From Sphingomonas sp. HMP9 (GTDB lineage: Bacteria; Pseudomonadota; Alphaproteobacteria; Sphingomonadales; Sphingomonadaceae): a DNA stretch of 64,000 bases. The notes below the pieces were generated by a model. It saw nothing but the letters and a program-made list of their open reading frames with translations, ran no database searches and was not told where the DNA came from. A program made the translations under genes and the position numbers. This document shows, piece after piece, positions 45,476 to 53,983 of this stretch; position 1 is the first letter of the stretch, and each line of letters begins with the position of its first letter. Where the stretch lies: positions 3,428,501 through 3,492,500 of the forward strand of contig NZ_AP022673.1 in NCBI RefSeq assembly GCF_013374115.1, written 5' to 3'.

Positions 45476-46507
45476 TTATGCCGCCGCAGCCGGAGCCCGG
45501 TAACTTTCACCCTTGATCATCAACGCCCAGGCGACGCGCGCCATCTTGTTGGCCAGCGCGACACGGACGAGCATCGACGGCTTGCGCGACAGCATTCCTG
45601 CCAGCCAGGTGCCCGGTCGAGCTGCCTGATGGACACTCCGTTTGATGATGACGCTGTTGGCCCCGATGATCAGGAGGCGGCGCAGGGATCGCTCGCCCAT
45701 CTTCGTCGTTGCCCCAAGGCGTTGCTTGCCGCCCGTTGAGTGTTGTCGCGGCACGAGGCCGAGCCAGGCCGCGAAATCGCGGCCGCGACGGAACGTCTCC
45801 GGTGGTGGGGCCAGCACCGCGATGGCTGTGGCGATCAGGGGACCGATGCCGGGGATCGTCATCAACCTTTGCGCGACTTCATTCTCTTTAGCGCGATGGG
45901 TGATTTCGGCGTTCAGCTTCTCGATCTGCGCGTCGAGGCCGACGAGCGCGTCGACAAGCACCCGGAATGTCGCAACAGCCTGAGCAGGCAGGCCGCTGTC
46001 CGGATCATCCACAATGGCAATCAGGCGGGAGATATTTGCAGCGCCTTTGGGCACCACCTTGCCGAACTCTGTCAAATGGCCGCGCAAGGCGTTAATCGCC
46101 TGGGTGCGCTGCCGGATCATCAACTCCCTGACCCGGAACACCGAGGCAGCTCCCTGTACCTCTTCGCTCTTCACCGGCACGAAGCGCATCGATGGGCGTT
46201 GCGCCGCCTCGCAGATCGCCTCGGCGTCCGCCGCATCATTTTTCTGCCGCTTCACAAAAGGCTTCACATACGCCGGCGGGATCAGGCGAACCTCATGGCC
46301 CAGAAGGGCAATCTTCCGCCCCCAGAAATGCGAGCCTCCGCAAGCCTCCATCGCGACCGTGCACGGCGGAAGCGTACTGAAGAACGGCAGCAACTGATCC
46401 CGGCTCAGCTTCTTGCGCAGGATCGCATGACCCGCTCCATCAGCCCCGTGGACTTGGAACACTCTCTTCGCCAGATCGAGTCCGATCGTAACAATCTCCG
46501 ACATCAC
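45476..46507 (-). CDS. IS110-family DEDD transposase, right copy
   Basis: 343 residues, identical to the transposase of the left copy, with the same D11-E54-D91-D94 tetrad and the same GGAGGAG ribosome-binding site before the start. Both copies look intact. Confidence 0.93.
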   Translation of the reverse strand: MMSEIVTIGLDLAKRVFQVHGADGAGHAILRKKLSRDQLLPFFSTLPPCTVAMEACGGSHFWGRKIALLGHEVRLIPPAYVKPFVKRQKNDAADAEAICEAAQRPSMRFVPVKSEEVQGAASVFRVRELMIRQRTQAINALRGHLTEFGKVVPKGAANISRLIAIVDDPDSGLPAQAVATFRVLVDALVGLDAQIEKLNAEITHRAKENEVAQRLMTIPGIGPLIATAIAVLAPPPETFRRGRDFAAWLGLVPRQHSTGGKQRLGATTKMGERSLRRLLIIGANSVIIKRSVHQAARPGTWLAGMLSRKPSMLVRVALANKMARVAWALMIKGESYRAPAAAA

Positions 46508-46564
46508 CGCACTCCTCCATCAGTTGAAGACCCCCGTTTCCACTTTAATGCCGTCGGGGGGCGG

Positions 46565-47608
46565 TTACATCATCAAAGCCACGCGCTGCTGTTCGGCGCC
46601 ATATTGTTGCGGGAACCAGCCCGGCAGGTTCTGCCGGTTGTTCGGATTGGCATAACCTGCCGACGCAGTGTCGCTGGTCGGGGCGCAGGCCCCGGTGCTG
46701 CCGGCGAGCTGGCACGGCGCGAAGTTCCCGCCCGGCCAACCGGACACGTACACGCGGTTGGTATCGGTCTTACGCTGCGTGTAAATCACGTCCGCCAAGA
46801 CGCCGAACGTCTCGTCCTTGTTCGTGCTGCTGATCAGGAGACCAGCGGTCGGCGCGATCTTGCCCGAGCGTTCCTGGATCGAACCAGAGCCAGATGCGGC
46901 AAGGCGGAAGCCGGGATGATCGAACGGCTTCGGGAATTGGATGTCCACCGTCGCACCGATCGAACTCGATGACAGAGTGACGTCGGGCGTCTTCAGAACG
47001 CTGAGCTGGCCAATGAAGTCGACGCCGACGGTGCTGAAATCGATCTGGCGACCGCCGGTCGCGGTCGAGATACGACGACCATCATACAGCGTCGTATTGA
47101 AGTCGTTGCCAAAGCCGCGCACGGCGATGCCCGTCGGTTCACCCCGCGAGCCGGAGCGCACGATCGTCACGCCAGGCAGGCGCTGCAAAGCGGCGGCGAC
47201 ATTCGAATCGGGGAACTTGCCGATGTCTTCGGCCGAGATGACGTCGACGACGCCGGAAGACGTGCGCTTCAGGTCGAGGTTGCGCTGGAGCGACCCGCGC
47301 AAGCCTGTGACGATGATGTCGTCGCTCTGCGGTGCGCTACCCTGGACCGTGTTGCCCTGCGACGCGTCGGGCGCGGTCGCGAGATCCTGCGGCTGTCCGG
47401 CCTCCGATGCGGTCGTCGTATTCGCAGTCGTCGGCACCGCTGGCTGCGGTGCGGTCGGCTGCGTGGTAGTGCTGTTTTGAAGATTGCCCTGATCCTGCGC
47501 CATAGCCGGGATCGACCACATCATCGCCAGTACGCTGGTCGCGCAGGCGAGAGCGCTCGATGGGTGGGCCAGTCCCCGAAAGCCGAAAGCGCGCGTTGTG
47601 GTGGTCAC
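46565..47608 (-). pseudogene. TonB-dependent receptor, 5' fragment truncated by insertion sequence
   Basis: About 343 native codons remain of a receptor normally of some 900-1,000 residues. A signal region ends IPAMAQ, followed by a Gln/Thr/Pro-rich spacer, the TonB-box-like DDIIVTGLRGSLQRNLDLKR, and the plug domain (GVVDVISAEDIGKFPDSNVAAALQRLPGVTI..GNDFNTTLYDGRRI). Only the first barrel strands follow before native sequence stops at 46581 and the IS5 terminus adds a stop codon. GTG at 47608 follows GAGGGGA by 9 nt; ATG at 47626 is an alternative. The product cannot form a barrel. Confidence 0.85.
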
Positions 47609-47848
47609 GGTCAAACATCCCCTCATGCGACGCCGCACCGCCCTTCTTTTGAGAGGCGTAAGCGACAAAATTACTCCGACGATCGAATCATGCGCGTTCC
47701 CGCACCGTCTCGATCCTCTACGGTAGCGCTCACAATAATCACGCCGCGGCCCAATGCAAGCAATTGTATGAGTGGTCGCGACGACGCTTTGCAACCGGCG
47801 CCGCATGTGCGATCTCACGAGCAAGAAGACTGCACGGAGGGAGACGGG
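47609..47848. promoter_or_regulatory. divergent promoter region of TonB receptor and sapC-type gene
   Basis: GGTAGCGCTCAC at 47722-47733 contains the AGCGCT core seen upstream of the xylA operon and GH9. TTGTATGAGT at 47764-47773 is the reverse complement of the ACTCATACAA at 33650-33659, and TTGCA/GGG elements flank both copies at similar distance. Confidence 0.45.
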
Positions 47849-48532
47849 ATGCCGATCTGGGAGATGCTGAGCCATGCACAGCATGCGGCGTTGCGCGTAT
47901 CGCGCGCGCATGATGGCGAGCGGCAATTCGCGCAGATCGTTGCGGATGAATTCCTCCAAGCCGCACCATATTACGCGATCCTCTTCACGAAACACCCGGA
48001 GACCGGCGCCTTTTACGCAGGTGTCGTGATGGGTCTGGAGCCGGGGCGCAACCTGATGACGGTAAAGGGTGCGTCGCCCGATTACCGGCCTGCCGACCTC
48101 GAACGGCAAGGCTTCTACATCGCCGACGGGCAGTTGGTCGTCGACCGCGAACACGGCGTTTTCACCGCGCCGGACGGCCAGCTCTTGTTCGACATGAACG
48201 GTGAGGCAGCGCTACCACTCAAGCGCGTCCAGCAGGCCCTGCATGTCCTCCAGTCCGGCATTCCCGAGACGGATGCGATGATCGAGCGCTTTCTCAAGCA
48301 CCGCCTGCTCGAGCCGATCGACGTGACGATGCACTTCGATGATGGCGAACACCTGACCCTTGAAGGGCTTTACACCGTCAGCCTCGACGCGTTGCATGCG
48401 CTGACTGATGCCGCGGTGCTCGATCTGTTTCGCCGCGGCGACCTGCAACTCGCCTATGCGCAGGCCGGATCGGTCCGCCACCTGCGCACGCTCGGCCGGA
48501 TTCGGAACAACCGTCTGGTGGACATCGGCTGA
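47849..48532 (+). CDS. SapC family protein
   Basis: A 227-residue protein of the SapC family. ALRVSRAHDGERQFAQIVADEFLQAAPYYAILFTKHPETGAFYAG and VDREHGVFTAPDGQLLFDMNGEAALPLKRVQQALHVL are characteristic. SapC-like proteins in sphingomonads and xanthomonads usually sit beside TonB receptors, cupin proteins and tryptophan-halogenase-like proteins; their biochemical role is unknown. The ATG at 47849 follows GGAGG. Its stop overlaps the start of the cupin gene. Confidence 0.9.
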   Translation: MPIWEMLSHAQHAALRVSRAHDGERQFAQIVADEFLQAAPYYAILFTKHPETGAFYAGVVMGLEPGRNLMTVKGASPDYRPADLERQGFYIADGQLVVDREHGVFTAPDGQLLFDMNGEAALPLKRVQQALHVLQSGIPETDAMIERFLKHRLLEPIDVTMHFDDGEHLTLEGLYTVSLDALHALTDAAVLDLFRRGDLQLAYAQAGSVRHLRTLGRIRNNRLVDIG

Positions 48533-49542
48533 TGGTTCACGAAGCGTCTGCCGATGCGTTGCGCGATCCGGAGAGGTTCCGGGCCGAGGTGATGACGCGG
48601 TGCGAGCCGGCGGTGCTGCGCGGTGTGGCGCGCGATTGGCCCATGCTGTCGGGTGTGGCGAAGGGTGCGGCACTCGACGGCGTCGTGGAGCAGCTTCGCC
48701 GTTTCGACATCGGCAAGCTCGCCGACGTGTTCGTCGGCAAGCCCGAGATCGGCGCGCGGTACAATTACGACGCGTCGATGGCCGGGTTCAATTTCGACCG
48801 CACCACGCTGCCGTTCGGCGACGCGCTGACCCGGATCCTCGACAGTGCGGCGGACCCCGACCGAGCCAGCATGTACATGGGATCGATGACGGCGGAGACG
48901 TATTTCCCCGGCATTGAGGAGACGACGCGCCTGCCGTTCGTGCCGCCCGCGGTACGGCCCCGGTTCTGGGTCGGACACGCATCGACGGTCGCCTGCCACT
49001 ACGACACGATGGACAATGTCGCGTGCGTCGCGGCGGGGCGTCGGCGTTTCACGCTGTTCCCGCCCGATGCGATCCGCGACCTGTATGTCGGACCGATCGA
49101 TCACACGCTCGCCGGCCAGCCGATCAGCCTCGCGGTCGGCAGCGACCCGGGGGATCCGCGCTTCCCTCGGTTCGAAAACGCCCGCGATCGCGCACTGGTC
49201 GTCGAACTCGAGCCCGGCGACGCGCTCTACGTGCCGAAACTCTGGTGGCATCAGGTCGAGGCGGTCGGCGACGTCAATGTCCTGGTCAATTTCTGGTGGG
49301 ACGGGTTCAGCGCGGGGCCGGACCAGCCCTATACCGCGATGCTGTTGTCGCTCCTGACGATCGCCGAACGCCCGCCGGCCGAGCGCGCGGCGTGGCGGGC
49401 GTGGTTCGATCATTATGTGTTCCGTCCGGACGGACATCCGCTGGCGTTCCTCCCGCCCGAACGCCACGGCGTGCTAGCGGCGTCGAAGGAGGCTCACGGA
49501 CGTATCCGCACGCTGGTGATGCGGTTGCTGCGGGGCGGTTGA
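48532..49542 (+). CDS. cupin-like (JmjC/cupin_8) domain protein
   Basis: A 336-residue putative Fe(II)/2-oxoglutarate-dependent oxygenase of the cupin_8 group. EPAVLRGVARDWPML marks the N-terminus, and the metal-binding HxD is in VACHYDTMDNVACVAAGRRRFTLFPP. The downstream histidine lies in GDALYVPKLWWHQVEAVGDVNVLVNFWW. It overlaps the SapC stop (TGATG at 48530-48534). The halogenase-like partner often seen in such clusters is not next to them here. Confidence 0.9.
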   Translation: MVHEASADALRDPERFRAEVMTRCEPAVLRGVARDWPMLSGVAKGAALDGVVEQLRRFDIGKLADVFVGKPEIGARYNYDASMAGFNFDRTTLPFGDALTRILDSAADPDRASMYMGSMTAETYFPGIEETTRLPFVPPAVRPRFWVGHASTVACHYDTMDNVACVAAGRRRFTLFPPDAIRDLYVGPIDHTLAGQPISLAVGSDPGDPRFPRFENARDRALVVELEPGDALYVPKLWWHQVEAVGDVNVLVNFWWDGFSAGPDQPYTAMLLSLLTIAERPPAERAAWRAWFDHYVFRPDGHPLAFLPPERHGVLAASKEAHGRIRTLVMRLLRGG

Positions 49543-49678
49543 GTTTGCGCGGGGCGGGTATTTCAATGTCTACTAACGTCACCACGTAATACTTCGTCGG
49601 GAGTGCGGCGGAGTCAGTACTCATACTATCGATAGAGCTAGGTCGAGGCTGTCGAAGTTAACAGAACGGCAGGCGGCG

Positions 49679-50725
49679 CTAAGACGCGGCGTCGTCCTGC
49701 GGCGGCGACGTGGACTGTCGCTTGACGATTTCGTGGTCCAGCACCCGGTCGGTACGTTTGACGGGGGTCCTCGATGGCGTAGCGATCTCCGCAACCAGCA
49801 GGCCGAGCGCTTCCGCCGCGAGTCGGCGGACCGGCTGGTGCACCGTCGTCAGCGGCGGCCACAGCATCACTGCCGCGGTGGTATCGTCGAACCCGACGAC
49901 CGTCAGCTCACGTGGTACGTCCAACTGGCGTCGGTGCGCCACCGACACGACGGCAGCGGCCATGTCGTCGTTGCTTGCGAAGATGGCGGTGGGAGGCGGA
50001 TCGGCCTGTAGCAACTGATCTCCGGCAGCGAGCCCGGAGGCGAAGCTGAAATCGCCTTGCGCGACCGTCGCGCGAATGCCCGGATGTTCGCGAACCGCGG
50101 CGTAAAAGCCGTCGAGCCGCTTGAGGCTGGCGACCTGATCGGGGTTGCCGACGACGAAGCCGAGACGGCGGTGGCCCAGCGCGATCAGCGCGCGGGTCAT
50201 CTCGTACGCCGCGAGACGATCGTCGATACGGACGCAGATCACGTCGTCGACACCGTGTGCACCAACCGCCGCTACCGGTACGCGCGCCTTGCGCAACACG
50301 TCGAGGACCGCCGCGGACTCGCTTAACGGCGGCGCGCAGATCAGGCCGGAGATGCCCGACGCGACCAGCTCCTCCAGCGCGGCGGGGCTCGGCGGGCGGC
50401 CGTCTTCGCCCTTCAGCAGGATCAGGCGTGCGCCTCGGATCGATGCCTCCTCGAACACGCCGGTGAGGAAATCGCTCATGAACGCGGCACTGGGGTTGGC
50501 GTAGATCACGCCGATCTTCAGTTCGGTCGACGTGACCAGACTGCGCGCGGCGAGGTTCGGCGTGTAGCCGAGCGACGTTATCGCATCCTGCACGCTGGCG
50601 CGCGTCGTCGGATCGACGCTGGCGCGGCCGTTGATGACGCGCGACACCGTCATCGGCGATACCCCGGCCCGGGCGGCGACATCGATGATCGTCGGGCTGC
50701 GCGGGCGCCGAGCGCGTTCCTTCAC
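49679..50725 (-). CDS. LacI family transcriptional regulator
   Basis: A 348-residue LacI/GalR-type repressor. The helix-turn-helix and hinge are at about 11-60 (TIIDVAARAGVSPMTVSRVINGRASVDPTTRASVQDAITSLGYTPNLAARSL). A periplasmic-binding-protein-like ligand domain follows (IGVIYANPSAAFMSDFLTGV to VVGFDDTTAAVMLWPPLTTVHQP). It lies in the middle of a sugar-use region and diverges from the MFS transporter-xylosidase pair, so it is the best local candidate to bind the AGCGCT or TAACGTTA sites. It starts with GTG at 50725. Confidence 0.92.
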   Translation of the reverse strand: MKERARRPRSPTIIDVAARAGVSPMTVSRVINGRASVDPTTRASVQDAITSLGYTPNLAARSLVTSTELKIGVIYANPSAAFMSDFLTGVFEEASIRGARLILLKGEDGRPPSPAALEELVASGISGLICAPPLSESAAVLDVLRKARVPVAAVGAHGVDDVICVRIDDRLAAYEMTRALIALGHRRLGFVVGNPDQVASLKRLDGFYAAVREHPGIRATVAQGDFSFASGLAAGDQLLQADPPPTAIFASNDDMAAAVVSVAHRRQLDVPRELTVVGFDDTTAAVMLWPPLTTVHQPVRRLAAEALGLLVAEIATPSRTPVKRTDRVLDHEIVKRQSTSPPQDDAAS

Positions 50726-51063
50726 ACCGATCCCTTCAACCCTGCCCCACGACCGTCACGTCAAACTCTACAGTCCGAACCATGCACATCAATTCGACCT
50801 AGACCTTTGGCCCTGCGATGCAAGTTGGTCGGGTCTCGACCGTTTTCTTGTTAGTCGGCGTAATCTATCCTGCGATGCGCCGCCGCCAGTCGATGCCGAA
50901 GAGCGGGTCGGTGTCGTCTACAGGAATGGTGCGCCAAGCGGACGACACGGCAAAACCGGCGGTTAAACCGACCCGCCGAGCGTCCAGCGCTTTTTCTGAA
51001 ACAGCAATGCTTGCCTAAGCCGAGCATCGACGGCTACCACGACATGATAACGTTACCGGGGGG
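50726..51063. other. intergenic region between LacI regulator and MFS transporter
   Basis: A 338-nt divergent gap with no credible gene. GATAACGTTACC (51046-51057), centred on the palindrome TAACGTTA, lies just before the transporter start and is a candidate operator. Confidence 0.5.
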
Positions 51064-52311
51064 GTGAGGGTGCGGCGCTTCACGAATATCCGCTGGACCA
51101 TCATCGGCCTGTTCGTTGTGGCGATGGTCATCAACTATCTCACGCGCAGCGTGCTCGGCGTCGCGGCGCCGGCGATCATGGCCGAACAGCATATCAGCGC
51201 CGCGCAATATTCCTGGATCACCGGCGCGTTCCAGATCGGCATCATGTTCCAGCCGCTGGCCGGCTATGTGCTCGACGTGGTCGGGCTGAAGATCGGCTTC
51301 ACGCTGTTCGTCACGCTCTGGTCGCTGATTACGATGGCGCATGGGCTGGCGAGCGGCTGGATGGGATTTGCCGGGCTGCGCGGTGCTTTGGGGCTGGTGG
51401 AGGGATCGGCGCAACCGGCGGGGATGAAGCTGGTCGCCGAATGGTTTCCGGCCCGTGAGCGCGGCGTCGCGGGCGGCATCTACCAGATCGGCGCTTCGTT
51501 CGGGGCGGTGTTCGCGCCGCCGCTGGTCGCCTGGGCGGTACTCAACCATAGCTGGCGGGCCGCCTTCTTCATCGCGGGCGCACTTGGACTGGTGTGGGTG
51601 ATCGGCTGGCTGCTCTGGTATGCGCCGCCCGCCAAGCACCGACGGCTGTCGCCGGCCGAGCATACGCTGATCGTCGCGGGACAGGAGGCGTCGCTCGCAA
51701 CGCATCGCAAGCGGCCGCCGCTAGGCGAACTTTTGCGACGTCGTAATCTGTGGGCGATCGCCGCGGCGCGGTTCCTCGCCGATCCGGTGTGGGGCATGTT
51801 GTCGTTCTGGATGCCGCTATACCTCGTGCAGGTACGACATTTCGATCTCGGCCAGATCGCGATGTTCGCGTGGCTGCCGTTCCTGGCGGCGGATCTCGGA
51901 TGCCTGTTCGGGCCGATCGTGGTGGCGTGGCTGCAACGGCGCGGCGTCGACCTGATCGATGCGCGGCGTGGCGCCTTCACGGTGGGCGCGGTGCTGATGA
52001 CGGGCATGATGTTCGTCGGCACCGTGACCAGCCCGATCGCGGCGATCGCACTGCTGTGCCTCGGCGGCTTCGCGCACCAGACGCTGTCGGTGACCGTCAT
52101 CACGCTGTCGTCGGACCTATTCCCGCAGGACCAGGTCGCGACCGCGACGGGAATGTCGGGCACCGCCGCCAATCTCGGCGTCCTGATCTTCACACTGGTG
52201 CTCGGATCGATGGTCGCGGAGGTCGGCTATCAACCGTTCTTCATTCTTCTCGGACTGCTCGACTTGCTGGGCGCCGCACTCCTCTGGGTCCTGATACGAA
52301 AGCCCGCATGA
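51064..52311 (+). CDS. MFS transporter, hexuronate/oligosaccharide (ACS) type
   Basis: A 415-residue, 12-helix inner-membrane symporter. The N-terminal RWTIIGLFVVAMVINYLTRSVLGVAAP and the EWFPARERGVAGGIYQIGASFGAVFAPPL segment are typical of the anion:cation symporter family that includes ExuT and GudP. In this setting it could bring xylo-oligosaccharides or aldouronic acids into the cytoplasm for the coupled GH43 enzyme; stop and next start overlap (ATGA at 52308-52311). The start is GTG at 51064, with a second GTG at 51070. Confidence 0.88.
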   Translation: MRVRRFTNIRWTIIGLFVVAMVINYLTRSVLGVAAPAIMAEQHISAAQYSWITGAFQIGIMFQPLAGYVLDVVGLKIGFTLFVTLWSLITMAHGLASGWMGFAGLRGALGLVEGSAQPAGMKLVAEWFPARERGVAGGIYQIGASFGAVFAPPLVAWAVLNHSWRAAFFIAGALGLVWVIGWLLWYAPPAKHRRLSPAEHTLIVAGQEASLATHRKRPPLGELLRRRNLWAIAAARFLADPVWGMLSFWMPLYLVQVRHFDLGQIAMFAWLPFLAADLGCLFGPIVVAWLQRRGVDLIDARRGAFTVGAVLMTGMMFVGTVTSPIAAIALLCLGGFAHQTLSVTVITLSSDLFPQDQVATATGMSGTAANLGVLIFTLVLGSMVAEVGYQPFFILLGLLDLLGAALLWVLIRKPA

Positions 52312-53924
52312 CCATTCGAAACCCGATCCTTCCCGGCTTTAATCCGGACCCTTCGATCGTTCGCGTCGGCGACGATTATTATGTCGCGACCTCGACCTTC
52401 GAATGGTATCCCGGCGTCCAGATCCACCATTCGCGCGATCTAGTGAACTGGCGACTAGTGACTCGGCCGCTCACTCGCGCGAGCCAGCTGGACATGCGCG
52501 GCAACCCGGATTCCTGCGGGGTCTGGGCACCCGACCTGAGCCATGTCAATGACCAGTTTTACCTGATCTACACCGACGTTAAGCGCTACGGCCAGACCAC
52601 GATCGACGGTGCTCGAGGGGCGTCGCTGCGCGATTTCCACAATTACTGGGTCACGTCCGAGCATATCGACGGGCCCTGGTCCGATCCCGTCCATCTCAAC
52701 AGCAGCGGGTTCGACCCAGCGTTGTTCCACGACGATGACGGGCGGAGCTGGCTGCTGAACATGCTGTGGGACCACCGGCCGGGGGGGCGTCGTTTCGCCG
52801 GGATCGTCGTGCAGGAAATCGACCTTGCGACTGGCGGCTTGCTTGGCGACCGTCGACTGATCTTCGAGGGTACGTCGCTCGGGTTCACCGAGGGTCCGCA
52901 TCTCTACAAGCGCGACGGCTGGTATCATCTGCTGGTCGCGGAAGGCGGCACCGAGCGCAACCATGCCGTCGTGATGGCGCGGTCGCGGTCGCTGTTCGGC
53001 CCGTATGCGGTACATCCCGATGGCCCGGTACTGACCGCGGCGGGCAAGCAGGATGTGCCGTTGCAACGAACCGGCCACGGCGATCTGGTCGAAACGCCGA
53101 CCGGTGAAACCTGGATGGTGTATCTGTGCGGGCGGCCGCTGCCTGTCAGCGACCGGTGCGTGCTAGGACGCGAGACCGCGATCCAGCCGATGCGATGGGG
53201 CAAGGACGGCTGGCTGCGGACGCTTGACGGAGACGCGAGCCCGGTGCTGGCCGTGGAGAAGACCACGCGGTCGGCCCCTCCCGAACCGCGACGCGATCGT
53301 AGCGTGTTCGATACCGCGGTGCTGCCAGAGGCCTTCCAATGGCTTCGCACGCCGGACGCCGATCGGTTGTTCAGCCTCACCGCGCGGCCCGGCTATCTGC
53401 GCCTGTACGGCCGCGAGACGATCGGGAGCCATTTTACGCAGTCGCTGGTCGCACGCTGGCAGCAGGCGTTCGCCTATGCCGCCGAAACATGCGTCACATT
53501 CGACCCGCGTACCTTCCAGCAGGCGGCGGGGCTGGTCTGCTACTATAACTCGACCAAGTTCCACTACCTTCACGTTACGGTCGACGATGATGGCCGGCGC
53601 GTGCTTCAAGTGCTGTCGGCGATCCCGACTCCGCTCGGCAGCAGCGTGATGACGCAGCCGACCGCAATCGACGCGGGACCGATCGGACTGCGGGTCGAGG
53701 TGGATCACGAAAGCCTTCGCTTCGGATACCGGTGTGCCGGATCAAGCGCCTGGACATGGCTACCTGAGCGGTTCGACGCGAGTATCCTGTCTGACGAGGC
53801 AACTTTGCCGGGCCTGCCCAACTTCACCGGCGCCTTTGTCGGCATGGCATGCCAGGATATGTCGGGCGCGGGAGAGCCGGCGGACTTTAGCTATTTCGAG
53901 TATGTCGAAGGCGGTGATGCCTAA
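52308..53924 (+). CDS. xynB: cytoplasmic GH43 beta-xylosidase
   Basis: A 538-residue enzyme without signal peptide. IRNPILPGFNPDPSIVRVGDDYYVATSTFEWYPGVQIHHSRDLVNW is the hallmark of XynB-type beta-1,4-xylosidases (base aspartate in NPDPS). SSGFDPALFHDDDGRSWLLN and FTEGPHLYKRDGWYHLLVAEGGT carry the other two acidic residues. The C-terminal beta-sandwich (about 330-538, QWLRTPDADRLFSLTARPGYLRLYGRE) completes the active site. It cleaves imported xylo-oligosaccharides to xylose. It is coupled to the MFS gene by an ATGA overlap; a longer open frame upstream is not coding. Confidence 0.93.
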   Translation: MTIRNPILPGFNPDPSIVRVGDDYYVATSTFEWYPGVQIHHSRDLVNWRLVTRPLTRASQLDMRGNPDSCGVWAPDLSHVNDQFYLIYTDVKRYGQTTIDGARGASLRDFHNYWVTSEHIDGPWSDPVHLNSSGFDPALFHDDDGRSWLLNMLWDHRPGGRRFAGIVVQEIDLATGGLLGDRRLIFEGTSLGFTEGPHLYKRDGWYHLLVAEGGTERNHAVVMARSRSLFGPYAVHPDGPVLTAAGKQDVPLQRTGHGDLVETPTGETWMVYLCGRPLPVSDRCVLGRETAIQPMRWGKDGWLRTLDGDASPVLAVEKTTRSAPPEPRRDRSVFDTAVLPEAFQWLRTPDADRLFSLTARPGYLRLYGRETIGSHFTQSLVARWQQAFAYAAETCVTFDPRTFQQAAGLVCYYNSTKFHYLHVTVDDDGRRVLQVLSAIPTPLGSSVMTQPTAIDAGPIGLRVEVDHESLRFGYRCAGSSAWTWLPERFDASILSDEATLPGLPNFTGAFVGMACQDMSGAGEPADFSYFEYVEGGDA

Positions 53925-53931
53925 ACGGACA

Positions 53932-53962
53932 GGCGGAACGTGGCACAAATCCGCGTTCCGCC
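53932..53962. terminator. hairpin between convergent genes
   Basis: GGCGGAACG and CGTTCCGCC form a perfect 9-bp stem around a 13-nt loop, between the converging xylosidase and oxidoreductase genes. There is no clear T-run. Confidence 0.5.
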
Positions 53963-53983
53963 GTCGAGACCATGGCTCCGACG

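Larger units (their letters stand above)
45216..46573 (-). mobile_element. IS110-family (IS1111-type) insertion sequence, right copy
   Basis: Exact inverted copy of 42824-44181; the centre of symmetry is near 44698. It sits in the other terminal repeat of the same IS5-family element at the equivalent base. Identity over the full length implies recent insertion, or gene conversion between the arms. Confidence 0.85.
42817..46580 (-). mobile_element. IS5-family element interrupted in both terminal repeats by IS110-type elements
   Basis: The outermost 7 bp on each side (GGCTTTG at 42817-42823, CAAAGCC at 46574-46580) join to the inner part (44182-45215) to rebuild an IS5-family element of 1,048 bp. 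Its ends would read GGCTTTGTTGCATAAC and GGCTTTGTTGCAAAAC, similar to IS903-group termini. Each end holds an identical IS110-type element, in opposite orientation. Flanking bases on the two sides (ATCTCGAAG and ACGCGCTGC) differ, so there is no target duplication. Confidence 0.85.

Noticed and set aside
42817..46580. Composite transposon carrying cargo between two IS110 copies
   Set aside because: The only sequence between the copies is the IS5 element itself, and the junctions show insertion of IS110 into its ends rather than capture of cargo.
42808..46589. Target-site duplication around the IS cluster
   Set aside because: The 9 bp on either side of the IS5 ends (ATCTCGAAG and ACGCGCTGC) differ, so no duplication can be claimed.
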